A model generated the notes under the pieces. It was not told the DNA's origin. It searched no databases and worked only from the letters and a program-made list of their open reading frames with translations. Both the position numbers and the translations under genes were made by a program. A stretch of DNA of 64,000 nt from an uncultured Myxococcales bacterium (GTDB lineage: Bacteria; Myxococcota_A; UBA9042; DTJE01), in NCBI GenBank assembly GCA_903847405.1, contig CAINDP010000115.1:1-64000 (forward strand). The letters run 5' to 3'. Shown in pieces: positions 40,375 to 48,389 of the stretch (positions within the stretch are counted from its first letter, which is position 1; the number at the start of each line of letters is the position of its first letter).

Positions 40375-41334
40375 ATGATTTGCCGAATGTCCGTGTTCTG
40401 GTGCGTGCTTTCGGTCGGGGTCGCAGGCTGCAACGGACCTGTCGATCCGGGGACCGACGGCATCGACGGGATCGAGGAATCGGTCGTCGCCACCGACTCG
40501 GGGGATGCGGTTGTCGATTCCAGCGACGTCGTGCCCGACATCCCCGGTGACGAAGGCGATCTGCCGGGCGAGGCGTGGGCGCCCTCCTGCACCTCCGACG
40601 ACAATCCGGGCCCGCACGACCCGGCCTATGACGGTAAGTGCAAGCAGAACTCCGGATGCACCCACCTCGGGTGCGAGGCCTGCGCCACTTCGTGTGTCCT
40701 TTGCGACGGGCCGCGGTGTGTCGGCGTGGTCAGCGACGATTCGTGCATGGTTTCGCCGGGCGCACTGTCCGGACTGGCGGACGAGCCGGCCGGGGGTGTT
40801 ACCGCCCCGGGCGCCGGCGCGACCCTGGCGATCCTGGATTCGGACTCCGGGGCGTTGACGTTGTCGCTGTCGGCAGGTCCCGATGTCCCGTCGGTCGCCG
40901 TGTGGCTGGACGGCACCGGTGCCCGACAGAGCCGTCCGCTGGCACTCCCGGTCACGCGGATTGCGGACCGGGTCCTCGTGGAAGGCGCGTGGTCCATGAC
41001 GAACTACTGCACCGGCCAGGTGATGAACGGCGCCGAGCCGGTCCACCTCGTGGACGCGGTCGTGGATTCCCAGGGCCAGGCCACGGCGGCGTTGCCGTTC
41101 GACCGCTCCGACCCGTGGCGAGGGTCCGTGGCCTGGATCCGCCTGTTCGAGGACGCGGAAGGGACGCGCGTCTACCGGTGGTTCCAGCCCGGTGCGATGC
41201 TGGAAATCGGTTACGGTGCATCGGGTTCGGTGCCTGCGCTGGTGACCGAACCCCTTCCCGAGGACGCAGCCGGGCCCCTGGGGTCGGCATGGGGATCCTT
41301 CGATTGGGTCGCCGGATTCGCCGCCGCGGATTAG
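40375..41334 (+). CDS. Hypothetical lipoprotein with Cys cluster
   Basis: A 319-residue predicted lipoprotein (lipobox VGVAGC) with an Asp/Val/Gly linker, a short domain with seven Cys (CTSDDNPGPHD, CKQNSGCTHLGCEACATSC) and a beta-rich C-terminal domain of unknown function (RVLVEGAWSMTNYCTGQ, AWIRLFEDAEGTRVYRW). The ATG at 40375 or 40387 could be used; the first has GGGGGGATC before it. Confidence 0.7.
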   Translation: MICRMSVFWCVLSVGVAGCNGPVDPGTDGIDGIEESVVATDSGDAVVDSSDVVPDIPGDEGDLPGEAWAPSCTSDDNPGPHDPAYDGKCKQNSGCTHLGCEACATSCVLCDGPRCVGVVSDDSCMVSPGALSGLADEPAGGVTAPGAGATLAILDSDSGALTLSLSAGPDVPSVAVWLDGTGARQSRPLALPVTRIADRVLVEGAWSMTNYCTGQVMNGAEPVHLVDAVVDSQGQATAALPFDRSDPWRGSVAWIRLFEDAEGTRVYRWFQPGAMLEIGYGASGSVPALVTEPLPEDAAGPLGSAWGSFDWVAGFAAAD

Positions 41335-41346
41335 CCCTCGCGCCTG

Positions 41347-41375
41347 TTTACCCCGCCCGAGCCCCGTGCTACCTT
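41347..41375 (+). promoter_or_regulatory. Candidate promoter of the crotonase gene
   Basis: TTTACC (41347-41352), a 17-bp spacer and TACCTT (41370-41375), 38 bp before the ATG. Confidence 0.4.
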
Positions 41376-41413
41376 CCCCGCAGCCTGACTCCCAACACGT
41401 AAAGGAGGCTCCC

Positions 41414-42133
41414 ATGGCCCTGATGTCCTGGCGCCGCGAAGGTACCGTCGCGATCATCACGCTGGAAAACGGCGAAAACCGGCACAACCCGACGTTCGTG
41501 GCGGAAATCCTGGCCACCCTGGACGCCATCGAGGCCGACGAGGGCGCGTGCGCCGTCGTGATCACGTCCAACGATCCGAAGAACTGGTCCCAGGGCATCG
41601 ACCTGGAGTGGATCCTGGGCTGCGTGCCGGATCCCGCCCGCCACGACGAAATCCGCGACTTCATGCACGGCCTGGACAAGATGTTCGCGCGCGTGCTGAC
41701 GTTCCCCGTGCCCGTCGTCGCCGCGATGACCGGCCACACGTTCGGCGACGGCGCCATCCTCGCCTGCTGCTGCGACTTCCGCATCATGCGCGCGGACCGG
41801 GGCTTCTTCTGCTTCCCCGAAGTGGACCTGAACATCCCGTTCCTGCCCGGCATGACCGCGATCGTCCAGGCCGCCGTGCCGGAGCCGTTCTGCACGCGCT
41901 GGGTGCTGGAAGGCCGTCGCGTGGGCGGCGCCGAGCTGGTCCAGGCGGGCGTGGCGATGAAGGCCGTGGAAGGCGCGGACGCCGTGGTGGCGGAAGCGAT
42001 TGCCTACGCCGCGACGTTCGGCAAGGGCCGCAACGTGGTGCGCGTGCTGAAGCAGCGCATGCACGCCTCCATCCTGGAGGTGTTCACGCGGGACGACACG
42101 CCGGTGATCGCGAAGCTGGAACTGATGGTCTAA
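41414..42133 (+). CDS. Enoyl-CoA hydratase/isomerase (crotonase) family protein
   Basis: A 239-residue crotonase-fold protein. The N terminus VAIITLENGENRHNP, the oxyanion-hole segments NWSQGIDLEWIL and VAAMTGHTFGDGAILACCCDFRIM, and FFCFPEVDLNIPFLPGM are family hallmarks. The second catalytic Glu of hydratases is not obvious, and the pattern near PEVDLNIPFLPG resembles delta3-delta2-enoyl-CoA isomerases, so isomerase activity is possible. A strong AAAGGAGG site precedes the ATG. It ends directly against the convergent adenosine deaminase stop. Confidence 0.86.
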   Translation: MALMSWRREGTVAIITLENGENRHNPTFVAEILATLDAIEADEGACAVVITSNDPKNWSQGIDLEWILGCVPDPARHDEIRDFMHGLDKMFARVLTFPVPVVAAMTGHTFGDGAILACCCDFRIMRADRGFFCFPEVDLNIPFLPGMTAIVQAAVPEPFCTRWVLEGRRVGGAELVQAGVAMKAVEGADAVVAEAIAYAATFGKGRNVVRVLKQRMHASILEVFTRDDTPVIAKLELMV

Positions 42134-43393
42134 CTACGGGTTGTCGATCCCGCTGTCCTGCCAGAACCCGCCGGGCGGCATCTGCTCCTTTTCCACCTGG
42201 TCGTAGAAGTCGATGATCTTGCGGACGTAGTTGCGTTTTTCGACGTACGACCCCGGGTAGAAGGACCGCTTGAACCCGTAGATGATGATGTTGCGCAGTT
42301 CCCGTGACGTCAGGCCGAAGTTCTCCACCGCCAGCGCGATTTCCTTCGACACGGTCGTGTTCGACACCAGCCGGTTGTCCGTGCACAGCGTCGTGGACAA
42401 CCGCGCCTCGCGCATCTGCCGGAAGGCGTGCTTCTGGATCCCGCCGATCTTCGGGTTCGTCTGCAGGTTCGACGTCAGGCAGACCTCCAGCGTGATGCGC
42501 CGGTCGGCGACGTACTCGGCCAGGCGCTGCACATAGCCGGCCTTGTCCTGGATGGCCGGCGACGAGATCATCGCGGGGCTCAGCAGGTAGTAGCCGTGCC
42601 CGATCCGGTCGGTGTGCAGGTCGGTGATGGCCTGGAAGATCGATTCCGGGCCGTAGGCCTCGCCCGCGTGGACCGTCTTCTTCAGGAAGTTCTTGTGGGC
42701 GAAGTCGTAGGCGGCCCGATGGTCCCCGGCCGGGTAGCCCTTTTCGCGGCCCGCCAGGTCGAAGCCCGTAATCGGAAGCCCGTACTTGTCGCGGATGGCC
42801 ACGGCGGCCTGGGCCAGTTCCAGGGAGGCCAGCCCGAAGATCTCGGGCTCGGGCGTGTACGGGTGCACGCGGAACCAGTCGTGGTAGTACGACGACATGG
42901 CGCTGTTGAAGTACCGCAGCGCGCAGACCGTGATGGCGTACATGAACTCGGGCTCGGCCAGGCGCCCGGGCTGGCTGGCGATGCGCTTGTTCGCCTTGCG
43001 GGTCGCCTTCAGCAGGCCGCGGTTCACCGCCCGCAGGACGTCGTCCATGTTCATCGTCGCGTTGGCGTGCAGTTGGGGCGCGAACCGCACCTCGAAGTAG
43101 CGCACGCCTTCGGCGTAGTTGTCTTCCGCCAGTTCGTAGGCCGCCCGCTCCAGGCCTTCGGGGTCCTGCATCACCGCCGTCGTGTACTGGAAGCCCTTCA
43201 GGTATTCGACCAGGCTGGCATACCGTTCCTTGAACACCAGTTCGCGCATGCCGCCTTCCGTGTCGGAGGGCAGGGCGATGTGGCGTTCGCGGGCCATTTC
43301 CACCAGCGAGGACAGGCGCAGGGACCCGTCGAGGTGCACGTGGAGGTCCGTCTTGGGCAGCGCCCGGATCAGCGACATCGAGACCGGGGTCAT
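42134..43393 (-). CDS. Adenosine deaminase family protein
   Basis: A 419-residue metal-dependent amidohydrolase converting adenosine (or an adenine derivative) to the inosine form. Visible sites are KTDLHVHLDGS (metal His pair), FDLAGREKGYP, HAGEAYGP (metal His and catalytic Glu), DRIGHGY and the CTDNRLVSNTT segment in place of the usual S-x-N-T-D-D-P, as in several bacterial subgroups. It is about 60-80 residues longer than the core enzyme, with extra C-terminal helices. GGAGGATTGAACCC precedes the ATG, 4 bp after the AAA+ stop, so the two are co-transcribed. Confidence 0.9.
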   Translation of the reverse strand: MTPVSMSLIRALPKTDLHVHLDGSLRLSSLVEMARERHIALPSDTEGGMRELVFKERYASLVEYLKGFQYTTAVMQDPEGLERAAYELAEDNYAEGVRYFEVRFAPQLHANATMNMDDVLRAVNRGLLKATRKANKRIASQPGRLAEPEFMYAITVCALRYFNSAMSSYYHDWFRVHPYTPEPEIFGLASLELAQAAVAIRDKYGLPITGFDLAGREKGYPAGDHRAAYDFAHKNFLKKTVHAGEAYGPESIFQAITDLHTDRIGHGYYLLSPAMISSPAIQDKAGYVQRLAEYVADRRITLEVCLTSNLQTNPKIGGIQKHAFRQMREARLSTTLCTDNRLVSNTTVSKEIALAVENFGLTSRELRNIIIYGFKRSFYPGSYVEKRNYVRKIIDFYDQVEKEQMPPGGFWQDSGIDNP

Positions 43394-43397
43394 GGGT

Positions 43398-45500
43398 TCA
43401 ATCCTCCCGCTTCAGGCCCCGGAACAGGCGTCCCGCGTGCCGGCACTCGGCCTCGGCCGAGTCCACGATGTGGTCCATCCCGATCCGCCGCCCGTCGCGT
43501 GCCGCGCGGTAGGCCGCCCGCAGGATGGCGTTCTTGATGTTGCCGCCGGACAGTTCGAAGGACTCGCCCACGCGGTCCCAGTCGATGTCCGGGTCGATGG
43601 GACATTCCCGGGGGATCAGGGACTTCCAGATCTGCGCGCGATGGGCCTTGTCGGGGAAGGGGAAGCGGATCTTGAACTGGATGCGGCGCTCGAAGGCCTT
43701 GTCCATGTTCTTTTCGAGGTTGGTCGTCAGCAGGGAGATGCCGTCGAACCGCTCGATTTCCTGCAGCAGCAGGTTGATTTCCATGTTGCTGAAGCGGTCC
43801 ACCGAGGTGTCCACCTTCACGCGGGACGTGAACAGCGCGTCGGCCTCGTCGAACAGCAGGATGCTGTTGTTGGCGCGCGCCGTCTGGAAGATTTTTTCGA
43901 TGTTCTTTTCGGTTTCGCCGATGTACTTCGACATCACCCGCGGAATGCTGATCTGGTACAGCGTCTGGCCCAGTTGCTCCGCCAGGATTTCCGCGCACAG
44001 CGTCTTGCCGGTCCCCGGATCGCCCACGAACAGGCAGCACAGGCCGCGGCCCGTAGGCATGCGCTTGGCGAACCCCCAGTGCGTCAGGATGAAGGTGCGG
44101 TGCTTGGCGGCGTCCAGCACGTCCCGGACCATCGTCATCTCGCTGGGCGGGAGGATCAGATCCTCCAGGGTCAGCGGGATCTTGCGGCGGTGCGCATACT
44201 CTTCCATGTCGGCGCGGATCTGGGCCCAGGCGCCGGCCTGCAGGTCGTCCTGGGACAGCGCAGCGGCCTTGCGGATCGTGCACAGCGAGCGCGCCACGAC
44301 GGTCGCGTTGGCGATCTGGCCCCCCGTGAACTCGAAGGTCAGCGACAGGGACGGGAGGTCCACGGTGCCGTCGCACGCGTCGCCGTCCAGGTGCAGCGTC
44401 CACAGGCGTTCGCGGCGCGCGATGTCCGGCGTGTCGAACTCGACCTGGACGCCCACGTGGCGTTCGACGGCGGGGTCCAGTTGCCGGGAATCCGTCGTGC
44501 ACAGGATGGCGACGCCAGGGTGGCGGTCCAGCCGGGCGAACAGCGCGGGCATGCGGGGATTGCGGGAACCGAACAGGGCCTCGCAGGAATCGAACACCAG
44601 GACCGCCCGGCGCATCGTGGCTTCCTGGAACACGGCGTCCAGGATGTCGTCGGTGAGGGGCTCCAGGGCGGCCATGCGCGTCGAATCCACCGTGATCAGG
44701 GGGCGCCCGCCCGACGCGGCGATGGCGGCTGCCAGCAGGGTCTTGCCCGTGCCGGAGGGACCGCCGAAGCCGAAGGTGACGCCGGGGCCCCCGGGCATCG
44801 CGCGCTGCAGGACCGGACCGGCGAGCGTGACGACGCGTTCCAGCACCGTCGGGTCCATCACCACGCGATCCAGGGCGGCGTCGGGGCGCGACAACCCGCA
44901 AAACGGCGCGATCGTCCGGTCCAGGTGGTCGTGGCCCAGCAGGAACGACACGACGCGGTCGGGCAGGCGGACCTCGTACGACAGCAGCGAATCGGACCCG
45001 GCGTCCCGGGGCAGCGACAGGCGGATCAGCTTCGCGTCGACCAGGGGCGATCCGGGCAGGAAGCGCTCGCGCAGACGCATGCGCTCCACGCGGGACTCCC
45101 GCAGCATCGACAGCAGGAAGTCCACGTCCGGGTAGTCCAGCAGCACGTTGTCCTTGAAGCGTGCGATGCGCTTGCGAAAGGTGCTGTCCAGGACCGGCGC
45201 CAGGGCCAGGCGCAGGATCTGCACGTCGGTATCGTCCAGTTCCCACGACAGCGCCAGGGCGTCGAAGGGCGGTACGACCCCCAGGCCCGCCAGCGCGTTC
45301 CGGGTCGCATCCAGGCGTGCCTGTGCCGCCGGAACGGCCTTGCGGTAGGCGGCGGCATCGACGTCGTCGGCCGGGGCCCAGGATTCCGCCGTCCGCAGAT
45401 CGACCTGGGCCTCCGCCCAGTGGCAGACGGCATCCAGGTGGGCCAACTGGGCCTCGCGAACTGCCTGGGGTGTCGGGATCTGCGTGGCGTTCTTCGACAT
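43398..45500 (-). CDS. Tandem AAA+ ATPase, injection-system-associated type
   Basis: A 700-residue protein with an N-terminal ~200-residue helical domain and two AAA+ modules. The N-terminal pattern (LDDTDVQILRLALAPVLD, DVDFLLSMLRESR, FLPGSPLVDAKLIRL, VVSFLLGHDHLD) recalls the winged-helix-type domain of ATPases encoded with extracellular contractile injection systems. AAA1 has Walker A GPSGTGKT (near 246) but a degenerate Walker B (LVFDSCE, no catalytic Glu); AAA2 has GDPGTGKT (near 491), LLFDEADALF and a GGNIKNAILRAA sensor. No injection-system structural gene is in the window. The ATG at 45500 has no Shine-Dalgarno and may be leaderless. Confidence 0.82.
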   Translation of the reverse strand: MSKNATQIPTPQAVREAQLAHLDAVCHWAEAQVDLRTAESWAPADDVDAAAYRKAVPAAQARLDATRNALAGLGVVPPFDALALSWELDDTDVQILRLALAPVLDSTFRKRIARFKDNVLLDYPDVDFLLSMLRESRVERMRLRERFLPGSPLVDAKLIRLSLPRDAGSDSLLSYEVRLPDRVVSFLLGHDHLDRTIAPFCGLSRPDAALDRVVMDPTVLERVVTLAGPVLQRAMPGGPGVTFGFGGPSGTGKTLLAAAIAASGGRPLITVDSTRMAALEPLTDDILDAVFQEATMRRAVLVFDSCEALFGSRNPRMPALFARLDRHPGVAILCTTDSRQLDPAVERHVGVQVEFDTPDIARRERLWTLHLDGDACDGTVDLPSLSLTFEFTGGQIANATVVARSLCTIRKAAALSQDDLQAGAWAQIRADMEEYAHRRKIPLTLEDLILPPSEMTMVRDVLDAAKHRTFILTHWGFAKRMPTGRGLCCLFVGDPGTGKTLCAEILAEQLGQTLYQISIPRVMSKYIGETEKNIEKIFQTARANNSILLFDEADALFTSRVKVDTSVDRFSNMEINLLLQEIERFDGISLLTTNLEKNMDKAFERRIQFKIRFPFPDKAHRAQIWKSLIPRECPIDPDIDWDRVGESFELSGGNIKNAILRAAYRAARDGRRIGMDHIVDSAEAECRHAGRLFRGLKRED

Positions 45501-45507
45501 GGCGTTG

Positions 45508-45536
45508 ACGCTATCCCGCGCCCCCTCCGGCGTCAA
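45508..45536 (-). promoter_or_regulatory. Candidate promoter of the tandem AAA+ gene
   Basis: On the minus strand TTGACG (45536-45531), a 17-bp spacer and TAGCGT (45513-45508). The predicted transcript start falls within a few bases of the ATG at 45500, which would give a leaderless mRNA. Confidence 0.5.
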
Positions 45537-45593
45537 GGCGAGCGCACCGACAACCGTCGTCACCGTCGCGGTCTGCCGCCCGCCCTTGCTGTC

Positions 45594-45629
45594 GTGGACC
45601 TCGACGTGGACGTGCACGTGGACGTGGAC
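45594..45629 (+). repeat. GTGGAC hexamer array (six units)
   Basis: Six hexamers: GTGGAC with variants CTCGAC (unit 2) and GTGCAC (unit 4), immediately followed by a REP-like unit. It resembles the array at 15089-15142. Confidence 0.85.
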
Positions 45630-45630
45630 G

Positions 45631-45655
45631 AGAAATGGTGTCTGTCCCCATTTCT
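45631..45655 (+). repeat. Single REP-like unit
   Basis: One 25-bp unit, AGAAATGG-TGTCTGTCC-CCATTTCT, whose ends are 8-bp inverted repeats; it is the reverse-complement orientation of the ATGGGGACAGACACC core. Confidence 0.85.
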
Positions 45656-45695
45656 TGTCGTGGACGACCCCCTGCTCCGCGGCCCCGGAAACGGG

Positions 45696-45701
45696 TACAA
45701 T
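45696..45701 (+). promoter_or_regulatory. -10-like box upstream of the M1 peptidase gene
   Basis: TACAAT, 27 bp before the GTG start at 45729. The -35 position (TGCTCC) is poor, so this is weak support. Confidence 0.35.
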
Positions 45702-45728
45702 CCGGCCCGACTTGCTCCGGGAGAGCCC

Positions 45729-47705
45729 GTGACGCGTGAAACGTTCGGCGGACTGGCGATGGCGGCCGCGATGGCGATCTGGACGGTCGCGGCCCCCGCC
45801 CGGGGCGCGGACCTGCCCGGGCCCGTGGACGCCCGGGCGTGGCGGGACGCGCGGGATCTGCTGATGGCCCGCACCCGCATGGAGCCCCCGACCCCCGCCA
45901 CCCCGATCCGCGAGCTGCGGAGGTACCTGCGCACGATCGTGCCCCAGGCCGTGGTGACGGGGACGGTGCGGGTGCAGCACCTGGACGGCGACGTCACGAT
46001 CGACCCCACGGGAAAGCGCATCGACGCGGTGCTGCGGGAAACCGTGAACTTCGTGGACGCGGGAACCAGCGCCTTCCGGCTGATGTCCTTCCTGCCCATC
46101 GCGGGGATCGAAACCACCGACGGCATGCCCGTGACCTGGACCGCCGAAACCGTGCAGGGCTATCCCATGGCCCTGGTCACCCTGACGGACATCCCGGCGA
46201 AGGGCGCGTCGCGGGACTTCGTGGTTCGCCTGAGCGGCGTGCCCGACTGCCAGATGAGCGGCCCGATTTCGGTGAACCTGTGCGCCTGGGGCCGGGTCAT
46301 CTACGTGGCCGGCGACCTGTTCCTGCCGGGGGCGCTGGGCGACGACTTCGCCACGGCCGACCTGCGCATCACGATGCCCGCCGGGTACACGATCGCGGCG
46401 ACCGGCGTCGTGACGTCGGTGACGCCGGCCGCGGACGGCATGGAAGTGCACCACGTCGAGCAACCCTTCCCCAGCGACGCCCGGTCGTTCGGCATTTCGC
46501 TGTACCAGGAGGCGCGCATCCCCTGGGGCACGGGCTACATCGGGACGTACACGGACCCGGCCGACGCCCGGGCCCAGGACGGCGTGCCCGAGATCCTCAC
46601 GGACATGAAGAACGTGCTGGAGTACTACTCGGCGCGGATCGGCGCCTTCCAGTTCCCGAAGATGGAGGCCTGCCAGGTGACCAACGACGCCGGCGCGGCC
46701 TTCGGCTGGCCGGCCCTGCTGTGGATCCCCGACGGCATGCTGCGGCACGCGGGCACCGGCCGCACCGCCCTGTTCGCCCACGAACTGGGCCACCAGTGGT
46801 TCCCGGACATGATCAAGAGCAACGACAACTGGGCCGCCTGGCTGTCCGAGGGGTTCGCCGAGTACCTGTCCACGGAGTACATGGGCACGGTCGTGGGGGC
46901 GGACTACCCGACCGCCGTCTACAATTCGTACGGCGAGATGTACATGTACTTCATCCCCGACGCCCAGGACTACGGCCTGTCGTCGATGGACTCCCAGTAC
47001 GTCAGCGACAGTTCCGTGTACCAGGTCGTCACGTACTACAAGGGCGCCATCGTCTGCCACATCCTGGAAAAGTACGTGGGCACCGACGTGTGGAACCAGG
47101 CGCTGCGGGCGATGTACGACGCGCTGGCCGGCAAGGAGGCGTACTACACGACGTACGACTTCAAGGCGTACCTGGAAGCCGCGGCGGGCCGGGACCTGAC
47201 CGACGTGTTCATGAACTGGGTGTTCAAGAAGGGCTTCCCGACCTACACGGTGGACGTGACGCGCACGATGTCGGACGCGGGCGCCCCCCGGGCGACCGTC
47301 CGGGTGCGGCAGGTGTCCAGCACGAAGTACAACGACTTCAAGATGCCGGTCCAACTGGCGCTGGTGACCGAGGCCGGGGAAACCGTGGTTGAAGTGGCGG
47401 TCGACGTGGCCGACCAGACGTTCACCTTCGACCTGGACAGCCGCCTGGTGCGCGTCCGGTTCGACCCGGCGCGGAACTTCCTGAAGCACGTGAACCCGGG
47501 GCTGCCGGGAGACATGGACCTGTCGGGCGAAATCGACGGGATCGACCTGATGTACACGGCCTGGGCCCAGGGGTCGTCGGCCTACGGGTACTCCGACAAC
47601 TTCCACGCGGCCGTGGATTTCGATCGGAACGCCCAGGTGGACGAGGTGGACCTGGCGCTGGTGACGGACGGGTTCGGCCGGTCGTCGGAAGGAGGTGCGC
47701 CATGA
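45729..47705 (+). CDS. M1-family metallopeptidase with C-terminal dockerin
   Basis: A 658-residue secreted protein. A signal peptide (GGLAMAAAMAIWTVAAPARGAD) precedes an M1-like beta domain and the gluzincin site HELGHQWF (near 351) with the second Glu in WLSEGFAEYL. The exopeptidase motif GxMEN is not conserved: the corresponding segment reads NDAGAAFGWPALLW. At the C terminus (about 595-655) are two calcium-loop repeats, DMDLSGEIDGIDL and DFDRNAQVDEVDL, fitting the dockerin type I pattern. Start is the GTG at 45729 (GGGAGAGCCC before it). The stop overlaps the ATG of the cohesin-like lipoprotein, so the two are translationally coupled. Confidence 0.86.
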   Translation: MTRETFGGLAMAAAMAIWTVAAPARGADLPGPVDARAWRDARDLLMARTRMEPPTPATPIRELRRYLRTIVPQAVVTGTVRVQHLDGDVTIDPTGKRIDAVLRETVNFVDAGTSAFRLMSFLPIAGIETTDGMPVTWTAETVQGYPMALVTLTDIPAKGASRDFVVRLSGVPDCQMSGPISVNLCAWGRVIYVAGDLFLPGALGDDFATADLRITMPAGYTIAATGVVTSVTPAADGMEVHHVEQPFPSDARSFGISLYQEARIPWGTGYIGTYTDPADARAQDGVPEILTDMKNVLEYYSARIGAFQFPKMEACQVTNDAGAAFGWPALLWIPDGMLRHAGTGRTALFAHELGHQWFPDMIKSNDNWAAWLSEGFAEYLSTEYMGTVVGADYPTAVYNSYGEMYMYFIPDAQDYGLSSMDSQYVSDSSVYQVVTYYKGAIVCHILEKYVGTDVWNQALRAMYDALAGKEAYYTTYDFKAYLEAAAGRDLTDVFMNWVFKKGFPTYTVDVTRTMSDAGAPRATVRVRQVSSTKYNDFKMPVQLALVTEAGETVVEVAVDVADQTFTFDLDSRLVRVRFDPARNFLKHVNPGLPGDMDLSGEIDGIDLMYTAWAQGSSAYGYSDNFHAAVDFDRNAQVDEVDLALVTDGFGRSSEGGAP

Positions 47706-48310
47706 GGCGGAACCTGGTGATTCCGTTCCTGTGCGCGGCCGCCCTGCTGGTGGCGGGATGCGACACGAAGCCCCTGTCCATCCCGGACCCGGGGGCGCCG
47801 GACGTGCCTGCCGACGTCCCGGGCGAGGTGGCCCCCGACGTTCCCGTCGTGGACGACGCGCTGCACGACGCGGTGGTGCCCGTCGCGTACATCCCCGCGG
47901 CCTCCTTCCGGTTCGTATCGGCGGGACGGGACGGCGAGGCCTTCGTGATCGACGTCGTCGCGCGGGATTTCAAGGCCACGTTCGGAATGGCCCTGCGGGT
48001 CGAGTGGGATCCGGCGGCCCTTGCCCTGGTATCGGCCCGGCCCGCGGCGATCTTCGGCGACGAGGCGGCGGGCGAGGCGGTGTACCGTGCGGCCGAAATC
48101 CGCCCCGGCTCCCTGGCCCTGGGCCTGACGCACCTGTACTACCTGGCGGCAACCGCGCTGCCGGGCGACGTTGTCGTCGCCACGCTGAAGGTGAAGTCCC
48201 TGAACGGCACCCCCGCCGACCTGCGCTTCTTCGCCCCCCGCTGCCTGCTGATGGACGGCGATCGCGCCCCGATCGACGCCACGTACCTGACCGCGACCCT
48301 GAATCCCTGA
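47702..48310 (+). CDS. Cohesin-domain lipoprotein
   Basis: A 202-residue lipoprotein (lipobox LLVAGC) with an Asp/Val/Pro linker and one ~135-residue beta domain. The run VIDVVARDFKATFGMALRVEWDPAAL, with LVSARPAAIFG and later ALGLTHLY and VVVATLKVKSL, follows the cohesin fold pattern (short V-x-V, then W/F-D-P-x-x-L, then I-A-x-L-x-F-x-V). Overlap with the dockerin-bearing peptidase (ATGA) makes cohesin-dockerin binding the likely purpose: the lipoprotein would hold the peptidase at the outer membrane surface. The domain call is by eye and divergent from clostridial cohesins. Confidence 0.72.
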   Translation: MRRNLVIPFLCAAALLVAGCDTKPLSIPDPGAPDVPADVPGEVAPDVPVVDDALHDAVVPVAYIPAASFRFVSAGRDGEAFVIDVVARDFKATFGMALRVEWDPAALALVSARPAAIFGDEAAGEAVYRAAEIRPGSLALGLTHLYYLAATALPGDVVVATLKVKSLNGTPADLRFFAPRCLLMDGDRAPIDATYLTATLNP

Positions 48311-48389
48311 CGCTTCGGTTCCGCCTTCACGGGTTGACTTTGGGAACGTGCGGTCGCAGGCTGATTTCGTCTGGAAACGGAGAGCGTTG

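Noticed and set aside
43182-45728. Upstream extension of the M1 peptidase frame
   Set aside because: It is antisense to the tandem AAA+ gene and crosses the hexamer array and REP unit; the signal peptide starts at 45729.
45501-47606. Antisense extension of the tandem AAA+ frame
   Set aside because: It is the shadow of the M1 peptidase; the AAA+ N-terminal domain begins at 45500.
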